A stretch of DNA of 35,298 nucleotides from an uncultured Clostridia bacterium (GCA_947632585.1 CANRPS010000012.1:1-35298), one strand, 5' to 3'. Counted from the first letter of the stretch, positions 1-9,444 are shown. Made by a program: numbers and translations. The notes: generated by a model not told the origin, from the sequence alone.

Positions 1-160
1 GAAAGAAAGAAAAATAAAAAAAGGAATAGGACCACTTAAGTGGTAACCTGAGGAAGAAATGCGGTTGGCAAACCATTTAAGAAGGCTTAAGCCTAGAAGC
101 GCCAGTACAATAGCCTTCTAGGCTAAGAGCAAACCACCCGTTTTACGGGTGGTTATGATT
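1..160 (+). ncRNA. Structured 3' end of a probable IS200/IS605-type element (omega-RNA/right-end-like)
   Basis: Three strong hairpins are visible: a perfect palindrome ACCACTTAAGTGGT (about 31-44), a 9-bp stem GCCTAGAAG/CTTCTAGGC (about 93-125), and a 9-bp stem AACCACCCG/CGGGTGGTT (about 133-155). The first 39 bases read in frame 1 as the lysine/arginine-rich last 12 residues of an upstream protein, with the stop inside the first palindrome. A structured GC-richer segment following the end of a basic protein, closed by a hairpin, resembles the right end and guide-RNA scaffold found downstream of TnpB genes. The transposase lies outside the window, so the assignment is inference; a plain structured 3' UTR is the alternative. 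Confidence 0.4.
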
Positions 161-169
161 ATTTTTGGC

Positions 170-198
170 TTGAATAAGGGGAAAATATATGATATATT
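170..198 (+). promoter_or_regulatory. Sigma-A-type promoter for the small ORF and NUDIX gene
   Basis: TTGAAT (170-175), 17-nt spacer, TATATT (193-198), with an extended -10 TG just upstream. It lies 22 nt before the first start codon. Confidence 0.6.
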
Positions 199-219
199 CA
201 AAAAACAAAGGAGAGAAAA

Positions 220-327
220 ATGGACATAACAATAAAATCAGATGCTTATAATTTATTACCTAATGTTATGAAAGAAATATTAAAACAAGGAAAATATCCA
301 GTACACAAAATAAATAATGATATGTAA
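220..327 (+). CDS. Small ORF, 35 aa, unknown function
   Basis: ATG at 220 follows a good ribosome binding site (AAAGGAG, 207-213) and the promoter at 170-198. It ends at 325-327, 15 nt before the NUDIX-pyrophosphatase gene, so the two are probably cotranscribed. The 35-residue product begins MDITIKSDAYNLLPNVM and shows no signal peptide or membrane segment. I do not recognise it. It could be a genuine small protein, a degenerate gene remnant beside the mobile-element end, or a translated leader. The case for translation rests only on promoter, binding site and spacing. Confidence 0.45.
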   Translation: MDITIKSDAYNLLPNVMKEILKQGKYPVHKINNDM

Positions 328-342
328 AAATAGGAGTAGTAT

Positions 343-1191
343 ATGGGTGAATTATTAGATATATATGATAGTAATAGAAAGAAAACAGGAAAAATAACTG
401 AAAGAAAGGGATATGAATTTGAAGAAGGAGAATATAGGCTTGTTGTAACAGGAATTATACTAAACCAAAAGAACGAAATGTTAATAAGCCAAAGGGCAGA
501 AAATAAAAAAAATGGATTAAAGTGGGAATGCAATGGAGGTTCTATTTTATCTGGAGAAACAAGTTTAGAAGGTATAATAAGAGAGCTAAAAGAAGAACTT
601 GGATTAGAATTTACTAGAAAAGAAGCAATATATTTAAAAGAAATAAAAAATGATGAATATCCATCTGATTTTAAAGACATATGGCTATTTAGAAAAGATA
701 TAAAAATAGATGAACTAAAATTCCAAGATGGAGAAGTAATAGATGCTAAATGGGTTACAATAGATGAATTTATGAAAATGATAGAAAAAAATGAAATAAA
801 TCCTACAAACGACATAGGAAGAGAAGAATACGAAAAAGCATTACATACATTCCAAAGAGAATCCTATAATTATATTGGAAAATATGTCGAAGTTAAAGTA
901 GATAGACCAATAAATTCTAAACACCCAAAACATGGCTTTTTATATGAAGTAAATTATGGATACGTTCCAAATACTAAAAGTGGAGATGGAGAAGAATTAG
1001 ATGCATATATTTTGGGAATAGATTATCCTATAGATAAATTTGAAGGAGAATGTATAGGAGTTATATATAGATTAAATGATGATGACGACAAATTAATAAT
1101 AGTACCAAAAGGAAAAAACTATACAGATGAAGAAATAAGAAAAAAGACTTATTTCCAAGAAAAATACTTTGAAAGTGAAATAATAAGATAA
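343..1191 (+). CDS. NUDIX hydrolase fused to a family-I inorganic-pyrophosphatase-like domain
   Basis: The product is 282 aa. Residues 1 to about 165 are a NUDIX domain with the full box (G-x5-E-x7-REL-x-EE-x-GL, starting at GSILSGE); the N-terminal MGELLDIYDSNRKKTG resembles the IPP-isomerase-like/YfcD branch. Residues about 175-282 resemble family-I soluble pyrophosphatase (VEVKVDRPINSKHPKHG, VNYGYVPNT, then SGDGEELDAYILG). The usual D-x-D-P-x-D metal site appears as D-G-E-E-L-D, so one Asp is Glu. NUDIX enzymes acting on nucleoside triphosphates release pyrophosphate, so a built-in pyrophosphatase would pull that reaction, but the substrate is unknown. The start is set by TAGGAG six nt upstream. 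The family calls are firm; the functional coupling is inference. Confidence 0.85.
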   Translation: MGELLDIYDSNRKKTGKITERKGYEFEEGEYRLVVTGIILNQKNEMLISQRAENKKNGLKWECNGGSILSGETSLEGIIRELKEELGLEFTRKEAIYLKEIKNDEYPSDFKDIWLFRKDIKIDELKFQDGEVIDAKWVTIDEFMKMIEKNEINPTNDIGREEYEKALHTFQRESYNYIGKYVEVKVDRPINSKHPKHGFLYEVNYGYVPNTKSGDGEELDAYILGIDYPIDKFEGECIGVIYRLNDDDDKLIIVPKGKNYTDEEIRKKTYFQEKYFESEIIR

Positions 1192-1213
1192 AAATGTTAT
1201 AAAAAGACATTTT
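1191..1213 (+). terminator. Weak hairpin after the NUDIX-pyrophosphatase gene
   Basis: AAAATGT/ACATTTT inverted repeat (7 bp, 9-nt loop) begins at the stop codon. It has no GC-rich stem, so it is at best a weak terminator. Confidence 0.35.
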
Positions 1214-1229
1214 AATAAATAAATTAAAG

Positions 1230-1238
1230 TGATATAAT
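1230..1238 (+). promoter_or_regulatory. Extended -10 promoter of polC
   Basis: TGATATAAT (extended -10) lies 35 nt before the polC ATG. The -35 region (TTTTAA around 1210) is poor. Confidence 0.5.
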
Positions 1239-1273
1239 CCGTAATAAAAGAAATCAAAATGTAGGTGAAAAAT

Positions 1274-4200
1274 ATGCAAACTGAAAAATTAATAAAAGAA
1301 GTTTTTAGTGATTATACAGAAAAAACAAATTTAATAGATGCAAAAATTCAAGACTTAAATCTAGTAAAAAAACAAAATACATTAGAAATAGATATGGAAA
1401 GTGAGAGTTATATAGAAATAAAAGACTTATGGGATTTTGAAAAATTTTTAAGAGATCGCTTTCAATTTTCAAATGTAGATATAAAAATAAAATATAGTGA
1501 AGACGTAAAAGTAAAATCAATAGAAAACGAATGGAAAAATCTAATATGCTATATGGTACATAAATATCCTCTTATGAGACCTATGATATTACTAAAAAGT
1601 GAAGTAGAAATAAAAGAAGACAAAATCATAGTAAATATGAAAATAAAAGGAGCAGACTTCCTAAAAACAAGAAAACTAGATAAAGAATTAGAAAAAGTTA
1701 TAAAAAATATTTTTGGATATAATTATAAAATTAATTTTGTAGAAAAAATAGAAGAAGAAGATAAAAAAGAATTAGAAGAAAAACAAATACTAAGTCAGAA
1801 AAAAGCTATTGAAAAAGCATTAGAACATATGTCAATAGGAGAAAAAATAGCAGAAAATAATAAGAAAAATAAAGAAAAAAGAGAAAAAATAACAAGTTCT
1901 GCTCCATTTGATGTAGAAGAAAATGTGCCTCCACTACCAGAACAAGCACCTGAGGTAGAAGAGAAAGATTCACCTTTAATATATGGAAGAAATCAGAATT
2001 TTAAAACTAATATTGTAAAAATTACAGATATAACACCAGAAGAAGATACTGCTGCAATAAGTGGAGAAATATTAACAGGAAGTATAGAAGAAAAAGAACT
2101 AAAAAGTGGAAAATTTTTAATTTCATTTAATGTGTATGATGGAACAAGTACAATTAGTTGTAAAATATTTGTAAAACCTGAGGAAAAAGTAAAAATTGTC
2201 GGAAAATTATCAAATGCAAAAGGAGTAAAACTAGAAGGAAAATCAGGAATAAGTAATTTTACACATGAACTAGAAATTTTAGCAAATGTAGTGGTTGAAA
2301 CAGAAGGACTAAAAAAAGAAACAAGACATGACCTAGCAGAAGTAAAAAGAGTAGAACTACATATGCATACACAAATGAGCCAAATGGATGGAATGACATC
2401 TGCAACAGATTTAATAAAAAGAGCAATGAAATGGGGATGGAAATCAATTGCGATAACAGACCATGGAGTAGTACAAGCATTTCCAGAAGCACATAAATTA
2501 TTAGGATTAAATAACCCTGACATGAAAGTAATTTATGGAGTAGAAGCTTATTTAGTACCAGATGATTTAGACGTTGTAGTAAATGATAAAGGACAAAGTA
2601 TAGATACAACTTATTGTGTATTAGACTTAGAAACAACAGGAATTTCAGCAGCAACAGAAAAAATAACAGAAATAGGAATAATGAAAGTAAAAAATGGTGA
2701 AGTAATAGATGAATTTTGTGAATTTGTAAATCCAGAAAAGCCAATACCAATGAGAGTACAAGAAATTACAAATATAACAGATGACATGGTAAAAGATGCA
2801 CCAACAATAGATAAATTATTCCCAAAAGTATTAGAATTTATAGATGGAAGTGTACTTGTTGCACATAATGCATCATTTGATATAGGATTTTTAAAAAAAG
2901 TTTCAAAAGATTTAGGTTATAAATTTGATTTTACATATGTAGATACACTTCCACTTGCAAGAAAAATATATCCAGAACTTGCAAAACACAAATTAGGAAA
3001 AATAGCAGAACACCTAAAAATAAAAGTTGAAGTAGCCCATCGTGCATTAGATGATGTTGATACAACTGTAAAAGTGTTAAACGAAATGATGAAAGTATTA
3101 AAAGATAGAGGAGCTAAAACTATTGCAGATATTGCCTTAAAAGCAGAAGATGAAAAAACAAGAGGAGAAGCATTAAAGAAAATAAGACCATATCATGCAA
3201 TAATATTGGCAAAAAATTATGTAGGCTTAAAGAATCTATATAAATTAGTATCTTTATCACATTTAAAATATTTTCATAAAGTACCAAGAATACTAAAAAG
3301 TTTATATAAACAATATTCAGAAGGATTAATTTTAGGAAGTGCATGTGAAGCAGGAGAACTTTATCAAGCAATAGAACTTGGTCGTTCAGATGAAGAAATA
3401 GAAGAAATTGCAGAAACATATGATTATTTAGAAATACAACCTATTGGAAATAATAGATTTTTAATAAGAAATGAAATAGTAAAAGATGAAGAAGCATTAA
3501 GAGATATAAATAGAAAAATAGTTGCTCTTGGAGAAAAGCTAAATAAACCTGTTGTTGCAACATGTGATGTGCATTTTATGGACCCACAAGATGAAGTATA
3601 TAGACGTATATTAGAAGCAGGTCAAGGTTATAAAGATGCAGACGAACAAGCACCTTTGTATTTAAGAACAACAAATGAAATGTTAGATGAATTTAGCTAT
3701 CTAGGTGAAGAAAAAGCTTATGAAGTAGTTGTAACAAATACAAATAAAATAGCTGATATGTGTGAACAAATTTCTCCAATATCACAAGAAAAATGTCCAC
3801 CACATATTCCTGGCTGTGAAGAAACAATAAAAAATATAGCTTATGAAAAAGCTCATAAATTATATGGAGAAACTTTGCCAGAAGAGGTACAAACAAGATT
3901 AGATAAAGAATTAGATTCTATAATAAAAAATGGATTTTCAGTTATGTACATAATTGCACAAAAACTAGTATGGAAATCTAATGAAGATGGTTATATAGTA
4001 GGATCAAGAGGTTCTGTTGGTTCATCATTTGTTGCTAACATGACAGGTATAACAGAAGTTAATTCACTTCCACCACATTATAGATGCCCTAAATGTAAAT
4101 ATGTAGATTTTACAGACTATGGATATGGAAATGGATTTGACTTGCCTGATAAAACATGTCCAAAATGTGGAACAAGACTAGATAAAGATGGAATGGACAT

Positions 4201-5686
4201 ACCATTTGAAACATTTTTAGGATTTAATGGAGATAAAGAGCCAGATATAGACTTAAACTTTTCTGGAGAATATCAGGCAAAAGCACATAAATATACAGAA
4301 GTAATATTTGGAAAAGGAACAACATTTAAAGCAGGTACAGTTGGTACGATAGCAGACAAAACAGCATATGGTTATGTTAAAAAATATTTTGAAGAAAGAA
4401 ATATACCAGTATCACAAGCAGAGGTAGAAAGATTAGCAATTGGGTGTACTGGAATAAAAAGAACAACAGGACAACACCCTGGTGGAATTATAGTTGTACC
4501 AAAAGGAAGAGAAATATATGAATTTACACCTGTTCAACACCCAGCAGATGACCCTAATTCAGATATTATAACGACACATTTTGATTATCACTCAATAGAT
4601 GAAAACTTACTAAAACTAGATATACTAGGTCATGATGATCCAACAGTTATAAGAATGCTTCAAGATATAACAGGCCTTGACCCAACAAAAGTTCCATTAG
4701 ATGATAAAGCAACAATGTCTTTATTTTCATCAACAGAAAGTTTAGGAGTAACACCTGAACAAATAAAATCAAAGGTTGGAAGCTTTGGAGTGCCAGAATT
4801 TGGAACAAAATTTGTTAGAGGAATGCTTGTTGATACTAAACCTACAACATTTGATGAATTAATAAGAATATCTGGACTTTCACATGGAACTGATGTATGG
4901 CTTAATAATGCACAAGAAGTAATAGAATCTGGAAAAGCAACATTAAGGGAAGCAATATGTTGTCGTGATGATATTATGATATATTTAATAAAAAAAGGAT
5001 TAGAGCCTAATAAGGCATTTAAAATAATGGAATCAGTACGTAAAGGAAAAGTTGCTAAAGGAAAAGAACCAAAATGGGAAGAATATAAAGAACTTATGAA
5101 AGAACACGATGTTCCAGATTGGTATATAGATTCATGTGAAAAAATTAAATATATGTTCCCAAAAGCACATGCGGCTGCATATGTAACAAACGCATTTAGA
5201 ATAGCTTGGTTTAAAGTACATATACCAAAAGCATATTATGCAGCATTTTTCTCAATAAGAGCAGCAGAGAATTTTGATGCATCATGTATGATATTTGGAA
5301 AAGAAAAAGTAAAAAATAAAATGAAAGAAATAGACATGAAAGGAAATACAGCAACTAAAAAAGAACAAGATATGTATGCAGTTTTAGAACTTGTTTTAGA
5401 AATGTATGAAAGAGGGTTGAACTTTTTACCTATAGATTTATATAAATCTCATTGGAAAAATTTTATTGTAGAAGATGATGGAATAAGGCCACCATTTATG
5501 GCTATGGCAGGATTAGGACCAATTGCCGCAGAATCACTTTATACTGCTGCAAGAAAAGGAGAATTTATGTCTATAGATGAAGTAAGAATAAAAGCAAAAC
5601 TTGGAGAATCTAGTATAGATTTACTTCGTGAATTTGGAATTTTAGATGGAATGCAGGAAAGTAATCAAATAAGTCTGTTTGGATAG
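1274..5686 (+). CDS. polC: DNA polymerase III PolC, replicative polymerase with 3'-5' exonuclease
   Basis: The product is 1470 aa, near the usual Gram-positive PolC length (about 1440). In order: N-terminal domain; OB fold (about residues 245-345); PHP domain (VELHMHTQMSQMDGM, AITDHG) interrupted by a DEDDh exonuclease (CVLDLETTGIS, VLVAHNASFDIGFL, HRALDDVD); then the C-family polymerase with IVGSRGSVGSSFVANM, a four-cysteine zinc site (CPKC...CPKCG) and the catalytic PDIDLNFSGE near residue 990. It carries out leading-strand, and in Firmicutes most, chromosomal DNA synthesis at the replisome. ATG 1274 is preferred over GTG 1265 because AGGTG (1263-1267) is six nt from the former and overlaps the latter. 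It has its own promoter and terminator. Confidence 0.97.
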   Translation: MQTEKLIKEVFSDYTEKTNLIDAKIQDLNLVKKQNTLEIDMESESYIEIKDLWDFEKFLRDRFQFSNVDIKIKYSEDVKVKSIENEWKNLICYMVHKYPLMRPMILLKSEVEIKEDKIIVNMKIKGADFLKTRKLDKELEKVIKNIFGYNYKINFVEKIEEEDKKELEEKQILSQKKAIEKALEHMSIGEKIAENNKKNKEKREKITSSAPFDVEENVPPLPEQAPEVEEKDSPLIYGRNQNFKTNIVKITDITPEEDTAAISGEILTGSIEEKELKSGKFLISFNVYDGTSTISCKIFVKPEEKVKIVGKLSNAKGVKLEGKSGISNFTHELEILANVVVETEGLKKETRHDLAEVKRVELHMHTQMSQMDGMTSATDLIKRAMKWGWKSIAITDHGVVQAFPEAHKLLGLNNPDMKVIYGVEAYLVPDDLDVVVNDKGQSIDTTYCVLDLETTGISAATEKITEIGIMKVKNGEVIDEFCEFVNPEKPIPMRVQEITNITDDMVKDAPTIDKLFPKVLEFIDGSVLVAHNASFDIGFLKKVSKDLGYKFDFTYVDTLPLARKIYPELAKHKLGKIAEHLKIKVEVAHRALDDVDTTVKVLNEMMKVLKDRGAKTIADIALKAEDEKTRGEALKKIRPYHAIILAKNYVGLKNLYKLVSLSHLKYFHKVPRILKSLYKQYSEGLILGSACEAGELYQAIELGRSDEEIEEIAETYDYLEIQPIGNNRFLIRNEIVKDEEALRDINRKIVALGEKLNKPVVATCDVHFMDPQDEVYRRILEAGQGYKDADEQAPLYLRTTNEMLDEFSYLGEEKAYEVVVTNTNKIADMCEQISPISQEKCPPHIPGCEETIKNIAYEKAHKLYGETLPEEVQTRLDKELDSIIKNGFSVMYIIAQKLVWKSNEDGYIVGSRGSVGSSFVANMTGITEVNSLPPHYRCPKCKYVDFTDYGYGNGFDLPDKTCPKCGTRLDKDGMDIPFETFLGFNGDKEPDIDLNFSGEYQAKAHKYTEVIFGKGTTFKAGTVGTIADKTAYGYVKKYFEERNIPVSQAEVERLAIGCTGIKRTTGQHPGGIIVVPKGREIYEFTPVQHPADDPNSDIITTHFDYHSIDENLLKLDILGHDDPTVIRMLQDITGLDPTKVPLDDKATMSLFSSTESLGVTPEQIKSKVGSFGVPEFGTKFVRGMLVDTKPTTFDELIRISGLSHGTDVWLNNAQEVIESGKATLREAICCRDDIMIYLIKKGLEPNKAFKIMESVRKGKVAKGKEPKWEEYKELMKEHDVPDWYIDSCEKIKYMFPKAHAAAYVTNAFRIAWFKVHIPKAYYAAFFSIRAAENFDASCMIFGKEKVKNKMKEIDMKGNTATKKEQDMYAVLELVLEMYERGLNFLPIDLYKSHWKNFIVEDDGIRPPFMAMAGLGPIAAESLYTAARKGEFMSIDEVRIKAKLGESSIDLLREFGILDGMQESNQISLFG

Positions 5687-5689
5687 GAT

Positions 5690-5718
5690 AATAAGTTCAG
5701 ATTAAATCTGAACTTATT
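5690..5718 (+). terminator. Terminator of polC
   Basis: A perfect 12-bp inverted repeat (AATAAGTTCAGA/TCTGAACTTATT) with a 5-nt loop lies 4 nt after the stop. The T-tract is weak. Confidence 0.65.
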
Positions 5719-5881
5719 AAATTTAATAAAAATGTAATATTTCAGAAAAATATTTGTAATAAATAAAATTTGATACAAAAAAATGACTATTTTAAAGGAA
5801 TTCCAAATATGAATATAAAAATAATATAAGAAAAATAAGTTAATATAAAGACCTAAGACATAAAAAAAGCAATAATACCCC

Positions 5882-5910
5882 TTGAAAGATTTTAAAAAGT
5901 ATGCTATAGT
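5882..5910 (+). promoter_or_regulatory. Sigma-A-type promoter of the 99-aa gene
   Basis: TTGAAA (5882-5887), exactly 17-nt spacer, TATAGT (5905-5910). The 5719-5881 stretch before it is very AT-rich and shows no gene. Confidence 0.7.
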
Positions 5911-5947
5911 AAAACAATGCCGCGAAAAATGAGGAAGGGGATGAGTT

Positions 5948-6247
5948 TTGAAAGCATTTTTTGATGGAATATTTATACCTAAAAAGGACTTAGAAGAAGC
6001 GGGTATAAATTATCCCATAAAGTTAGAATACTATAAAACGTCGGAAAATGAAAACATTGAAGCAAAATACGGAATTGAAATAGTAAAGACAGAATATTTA
6101 GAAGGGAACGTTAAAATAGAAAGTAAAGAAGTAAAAAACATATTAAACAATGAGGAAGAACAAGAAAAAATATTAAAATTACTGAAAGACAATCAAGTAA
6201 CTCCAATAGGAGTTGAAGATGTACTAGAAGAAATATTACCAAAATGA
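5948..6247 (+). CDS. Conserved-looking hypothetical protein, possibly DUF6514-like
   Basis: The 99-aa product has no signal peptide or membrane segment. It contains LEYYKTSENENIEAKYGIEI, recalling the short Clostridia family DUF6514, but I make that link from memory of the YGIEIVK pattern only. The C-terminal half is charged and helical. The start is TTG at 5948, fixed by GGAAGGGG (5933-5940) seven nt upstream; the ATG at 5941 is in another frame and stops quickly. The gene stands alone between a strong promoter and a strong terminator, so it is expressed independently of polC and topA. Function unknown. Confidence 0.75.
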   Translation: MKAFFDGIFIPKKDLEEAGINYPIKLEYYKTSENENIEAKYGIEIVKTEYLEGNVKIESKEVKNILNNEEEQEKILKLLKDNQVTPIGVEDVLEEILPK

Positions 6248-6272
6248 ATAATAAAAGATAGAACAACATATA

Positions 6273-6306
6273 AAAAAGATAGTATATATAATAATACTAT
6301 CTTTTT
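6273..6306 (+). terminator. Rho-independent terminator of the 99-aa gene
   Basis: A 13-bp inverted repeat AAAAAGATAGTAT/ATACTATCTTTTT ends in a T-run. Confidence 0.75.
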
Positions 6307-6342
6307 AATTGAAAATAATAATAAAAAAAAATTAAAAAAATA

Positions 6343-6371
6343 TTGTTAAAATATTTATTACATGATAATAT
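6343..6371 (+). promoter_or_regulatory. Candidate promoter of topA
   Basis: TTGTTA (6343-6348), 17-nt spacer, TAATAT (6366-6371). The surrounding sequence is nearly all A/T, which raises the chance of a spurious match. Confidence 0.5.
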
Positions 6372-6460
6372 TTATAACGAAAAGAAAATAATCATAAAAT
6401 AATAAATTAAGTGCATTAGTTAAGAAAACTAATTAAACAAGACCAAGGAGGAAAGTGCAC

Positions 6461-8512
6461 ATGTCTGATAAATTAGTAATAGTAGAATCTCCTGCTAAAG
6501 CAAATACTATAAAAAAATTTCTAGGTGGAAATACAAAAGTAGTTGCTTCAATGGGACATATAAGAGATCTACCAAAATCAAAACTTGGAATAGATGTTGA
6601 ACATGATTTTGAACCTGAATATATAAACATTAGAGGAAAGGGAGACTTAATAAAATCTCTAAAGAAAGATGCTAAAACTGCAAAAAAAATATATCTTGCA
6701 ACCGACCCTGATCGAGAGGGAGAAGCAATAGCATGGCATTTAGCAACTATATTAGATGAAGATAAAAACAAAATAACAAGAGTAACCTTTAATGAAATTA
6801 CAAAAAATGCTGTACAGAAAGCAATAAAAGAATCAAGAGATATAGATAAAAACTTAGTAGATGCCCAACAAGCAAGAAGGGTTTTAGATAGAATTGTAGG
6901 ATATAAAATAAGCCCAGTTCTTTGGAAAAAAGTAAAAAGAGGACTATCAGCAGGACGAGTACAATCAGTAGCAGTAAAGCTTATAGTAGATAGAGAAGAA
7001 GAAATAGAAAAATTTATACCAGAAGAATATTGGAATATATTTGTAGAATTACTAGATGAAAAATCAAAAAAAGAATTTGAAGCATATTTATACGGAAAAA
7101 ATGGTAATAAAATAGAACTTCATTCTGAAGAAGAAGTAAATAAAATATTAAAAGAAATAGAAAAAGCAAAATATATAGTAAAAGACATAAAAAATGGAGA
7201 AAAGAAGAGAACTCCTGCACCACCTTTTACGACTAGCACAATGCAACAGGAAGCATCAAGAAAATTAAACTTTACTTTAAAGAAAACCATGTCTGTAGCT
7301 CAAACTTTATATGAAGGTATAAAATTAAATCAGGGACATACTGGACTTATTACCTATATGAGAACAGACTCAACAAGAATATCAGAAGAGGCGAGAACAG
7401 CTGCTAAAAAACAGATAATCAAAGAATATGGCGAAAAATATTATGAAAATAGATATTATAAACAAAATAAAGATGCACAAGATGCACATGAAGCAATAAG
7501 ACCATCACATATAGAACTTACACCTGAGGATGTTAAGGAATTTCTAACACCAGAACAATATAAATTATACAGACTAATTTATAATAGATTTTTAGCAAGT
7601 CAAATGTCAGCTGCAATATATGATACTATGCAAGTAGAAATAAAAGCGGGAGAATATGATTTTAAAGCAAATGGACAAAGTATAAAATTCCAAGGATTTA
7701 TGGCTTTATATGTAGAAGGAACTGATGGAAAAGAAGAAAAAGAAGGGGAAATACTTCCATTATTAAAAACAGGAGAAGAAGTAAAAAAGAAAAAAATAAA
7801 TCCAAAACAGAGCTTTACAGAACCACCAAGTAGATATACAGAAGCAAGTTTAGTAAAAGCGTTGGAAGAAAAAGGAATTGGAAGACCAAGTACATATTCA
7901 CCAATAATAACTACAATACTTGATAGATATTATGTACAAAAAGAACAAAAACAATTAATTCCAACAGAACTTGGAAAAGTAGTAAACAAATTATTAATAG
8001 AAAATTTTGCCGACATAGTAAATGAAGAATTTACAGCAGAAATAGAAAACAAATTTGACGAAATTGCAGATGGAAACGAAAAATGGAAAAACATAATAAA
8101 AGAATTTTATAAACCATTTATAAAAGAAGTAGAGAAAGTAGAAGAAGAATTAGAACATGTAAGTTTAGAGGAAGAAGAATCTGATGTAATATGTGAAAAA
8201 TGTGGAAGAAAAATGGTTTACAGATATGGTAGGTTCGGAAAATTCTTAGCTTGCCCTGGATTTCCTGAATGTAAAAATACGAAAGCATTAGTAGTAACAA
8301 TAGATATTCCATGCCCTGTTTGTGGAGGAAAAGTAATAGAAAAGAAAACAAAAAGGGGAAGAAAGTTTTATGTTTGTGAAAATAATCCAGACAAATGTAA
8401 TTTTATATCATGGAACAAACCAAAAATAGGTGAAAAGTGGAACCCAGAGGAAGAAACAAAAAAGACTAAAACAAAAAGAAAATCAACCAAAAAGAAGAGT
8501 GCAAAAAAATAA
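6461..8512 (+). CDS. topA: DNA topoisomerase I (type IA)
   Basis: The product is 683 aa and relaxes negatively supercoiled DNA. Visible in order: TOPRIM domain (IVESPAKANTIKKFLGG; GHIRDLP; ATDPDREGEAIAWHL), the catalytic tyrosine in GLITYMRTDSTRIS (Tyr299), the conserved GRPSTYSPII segment, then two C-terminal four-cysteine zinc modules (CEKCGRKMVYRYGRF... and CPVCGGKVIEKK...) and a lysine/threonine-rich tail. ATG 6461 is chosen because AAGGAGG (6445-6451) is nine nt upstream; the in-frame GTG at 6455 is too close. The OGG-type glycosylase follows after 26 nt and is probably cotranscribed. Confidence 0.97.
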   Translation: MSDKLVIVESPAKANTIKKFLGGNTKVVASMGHIRDLPKSKLGIDVEHDFEPEYINIRGKGDLIKSLKKDAKTAKKIYLATDPDREGEAIAWHLATILDEDKNKITRVTFNEITKNAVQKAIKESRDIDKNLVDAQQARRVLDRIVGYKISPVLWKKVKRGLSAGRVQSVAVKLIVDREEEIEKFIPEEYWNIFVELLDEKSKKEFEAYLYGKNGNKIELHSEEEVNKILKEIEKAKYIVKDIKNGEKKRTPAPPFTTSTMQQEASRKLNFTLKKTMSVAQTLYEGIKLNQGHTGLITYMRTDSTRISEEARTAAKKQIIKEYGEKYYENRYYKQNKDAQDAHEAIRPSHIELTPEDVKEFLTPEQYKLYRLIYNRFLASQMSAAIYDTMQVEIKAGEYDFKANGQSIKFQGFMALYVEGTDGKEEKEGEILPLLKTGEEVKKKKINPKQSFTEPPSRYTEASLVKALEEKGIGRPSTYSPIITTILDRYYVQKEQKQLIPTELGKVVNKLLIENFADIVNEEFTAEIENKFDEIADGNEKWKNIIKEFYKPFIKEVEKVEEELEHVSLEEEESDVICEKCGRKMVYRYGRFGKFLACPGFPECKNTKALVVTIDIPCPVCGGKVIEKKTKRGRKFYVCENNPDKCNFISWNKPKIGEKWNPEEETKKTKTKRKSTKKKSAKK

Positions 8513-8538
8513 AATAATAAATTTAGGAGGACAACTCT

Positions 8539-9405
8539 TTGCAAGAACAAACTTATGTTATAAAAAACCAGGATTCATTTGAACTAAAAGATATTTTTGA
8601 TTGTGGACAATGTTTTAGATGGAATGAAGAAAAAGATGGAAGCTATACAGGAGTGTTTAAAGAAAATGTTTTAAATGTCAAAAAAGAAAAAAATGTAATT
8701 ACATTTAAGGGTATTATAAATGGAAACATAAAAGAGGTAGTTGAAGATTACTTTGATTTAAAACGAGATTATTCTAAAATAAAGCAAGAACTATCAACAA
8801 TAGATGAAAATATTTTAAATAGTGTTAATTATGGAAAAGGAATAAGAATATTAAATCAAGAATTAATAGAAACAATATTGTCTTTTATAATATCTGCAAA
8901 TAATAATATTCCGAGAATAAAAAGTATAATAGAAAGAATTTCTGGTAAGTATGGAAAACAAATAAAATGGAATAACAAAACTTATTATACATTTCCAACA
9001 CTAGAAAATCTAAAAAAAGCAAGTGTAGAAGATTTTAGAAATCTAGGAGCAGGATTTAGAGATATAAGACTTTTTGAAACCATCAATATGTTATCAGAAG
9101 GAAAAGTAAATGTAAAAAATTGGTATAAAGAACAGGATACTAAGAAAATAAGAGAGGAACTCCTTACACTATCAGGAGTAGGGCCTAAAGTTGCAGATTG
9201 TATATTATTATTTTCTGACTTAAAAAGATTTGATGTATTTCCTATAGATGTATGGGTGCGTAGAGTCATGAATGAACTTTATATAAAAAATCCTGATGAA
9301 ACAAAAGTTAGTAAAAAAGAAATAGAAAGCATAGCAAAAGAAAAGTTTGGAAACTTATCAGGATTAGCACAGCAATATTTATTTTATTGGAAAAGAGAAG
9401 CTTAA
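8539..9405 (+). CDS. 8-oxoguanine DNA glycosylase/AP lyase (OGG1 family)
   Basis: The 288-aa protein excises oxidised guanine from DNA in base-excision repair. The N-terminal part (DIFDCGQCFRWNEEKDGSY) is the OGG N-domain; the C-terminal part is a helix-hairpin-helix GPD glycosylase, with LSGVGPKVADC carrying the presumed Schiff-base lysine (Lys217) and FPIDVWVRRVM carrying the catalytic aspartate (Asp237), spaced as in OGG1. The start is TTG, set by AGGAGG (8525-8530) eight nt upstream. It shares its transcript with topA and ends at a strong terminator. Substrate specificity is inferred from family. Confidence 0.93.
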   Translation: MQEQTYVIKNQDSFELKDIFDCGQCFRWNEEKDGSYTGVFKENVLNVKKEKNVITFKGIINGNIKEVVEDYFDLKRDYSKIKQELSTIDENILNSVNYGKGIRILNQELIETILSFIISANNNIPRIKSIIERISGKYGKQIKWNNKTYYTFPTLENLKKASVEDFRNLGAGFRDIRLFETINMLSEGKVNVKNWYKEQDTKKIREELLTLSGVGPKVADCILLFSDLKRFDVFPIDVWVRRVMNELYIKNPDETKVSKKEIESIAKEKFGNLSGLAQQYLFYWKREA

Positions 9406-9431
9406 AAGAACATGTATATACATGTTCTTTT
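9404..9431 (+). terminator. Terminator of the topA-glycosylase operon
   Basis: A 13-bp perfect inverted repeat AAAAGAACATGTA/TACATGTTCTTTT begins inside the stop codon and ends in T's. Confidence 0.8.
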
Positions 9432-9444
9432 AATTATGTGAAGT

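Noticed and set aside
246..815. Minus-strand ORF of 189 codons
   Set aside because: It lies opposite the NUDIX domain, whose catalytic box is clear on the plus strand, and has no start signals.
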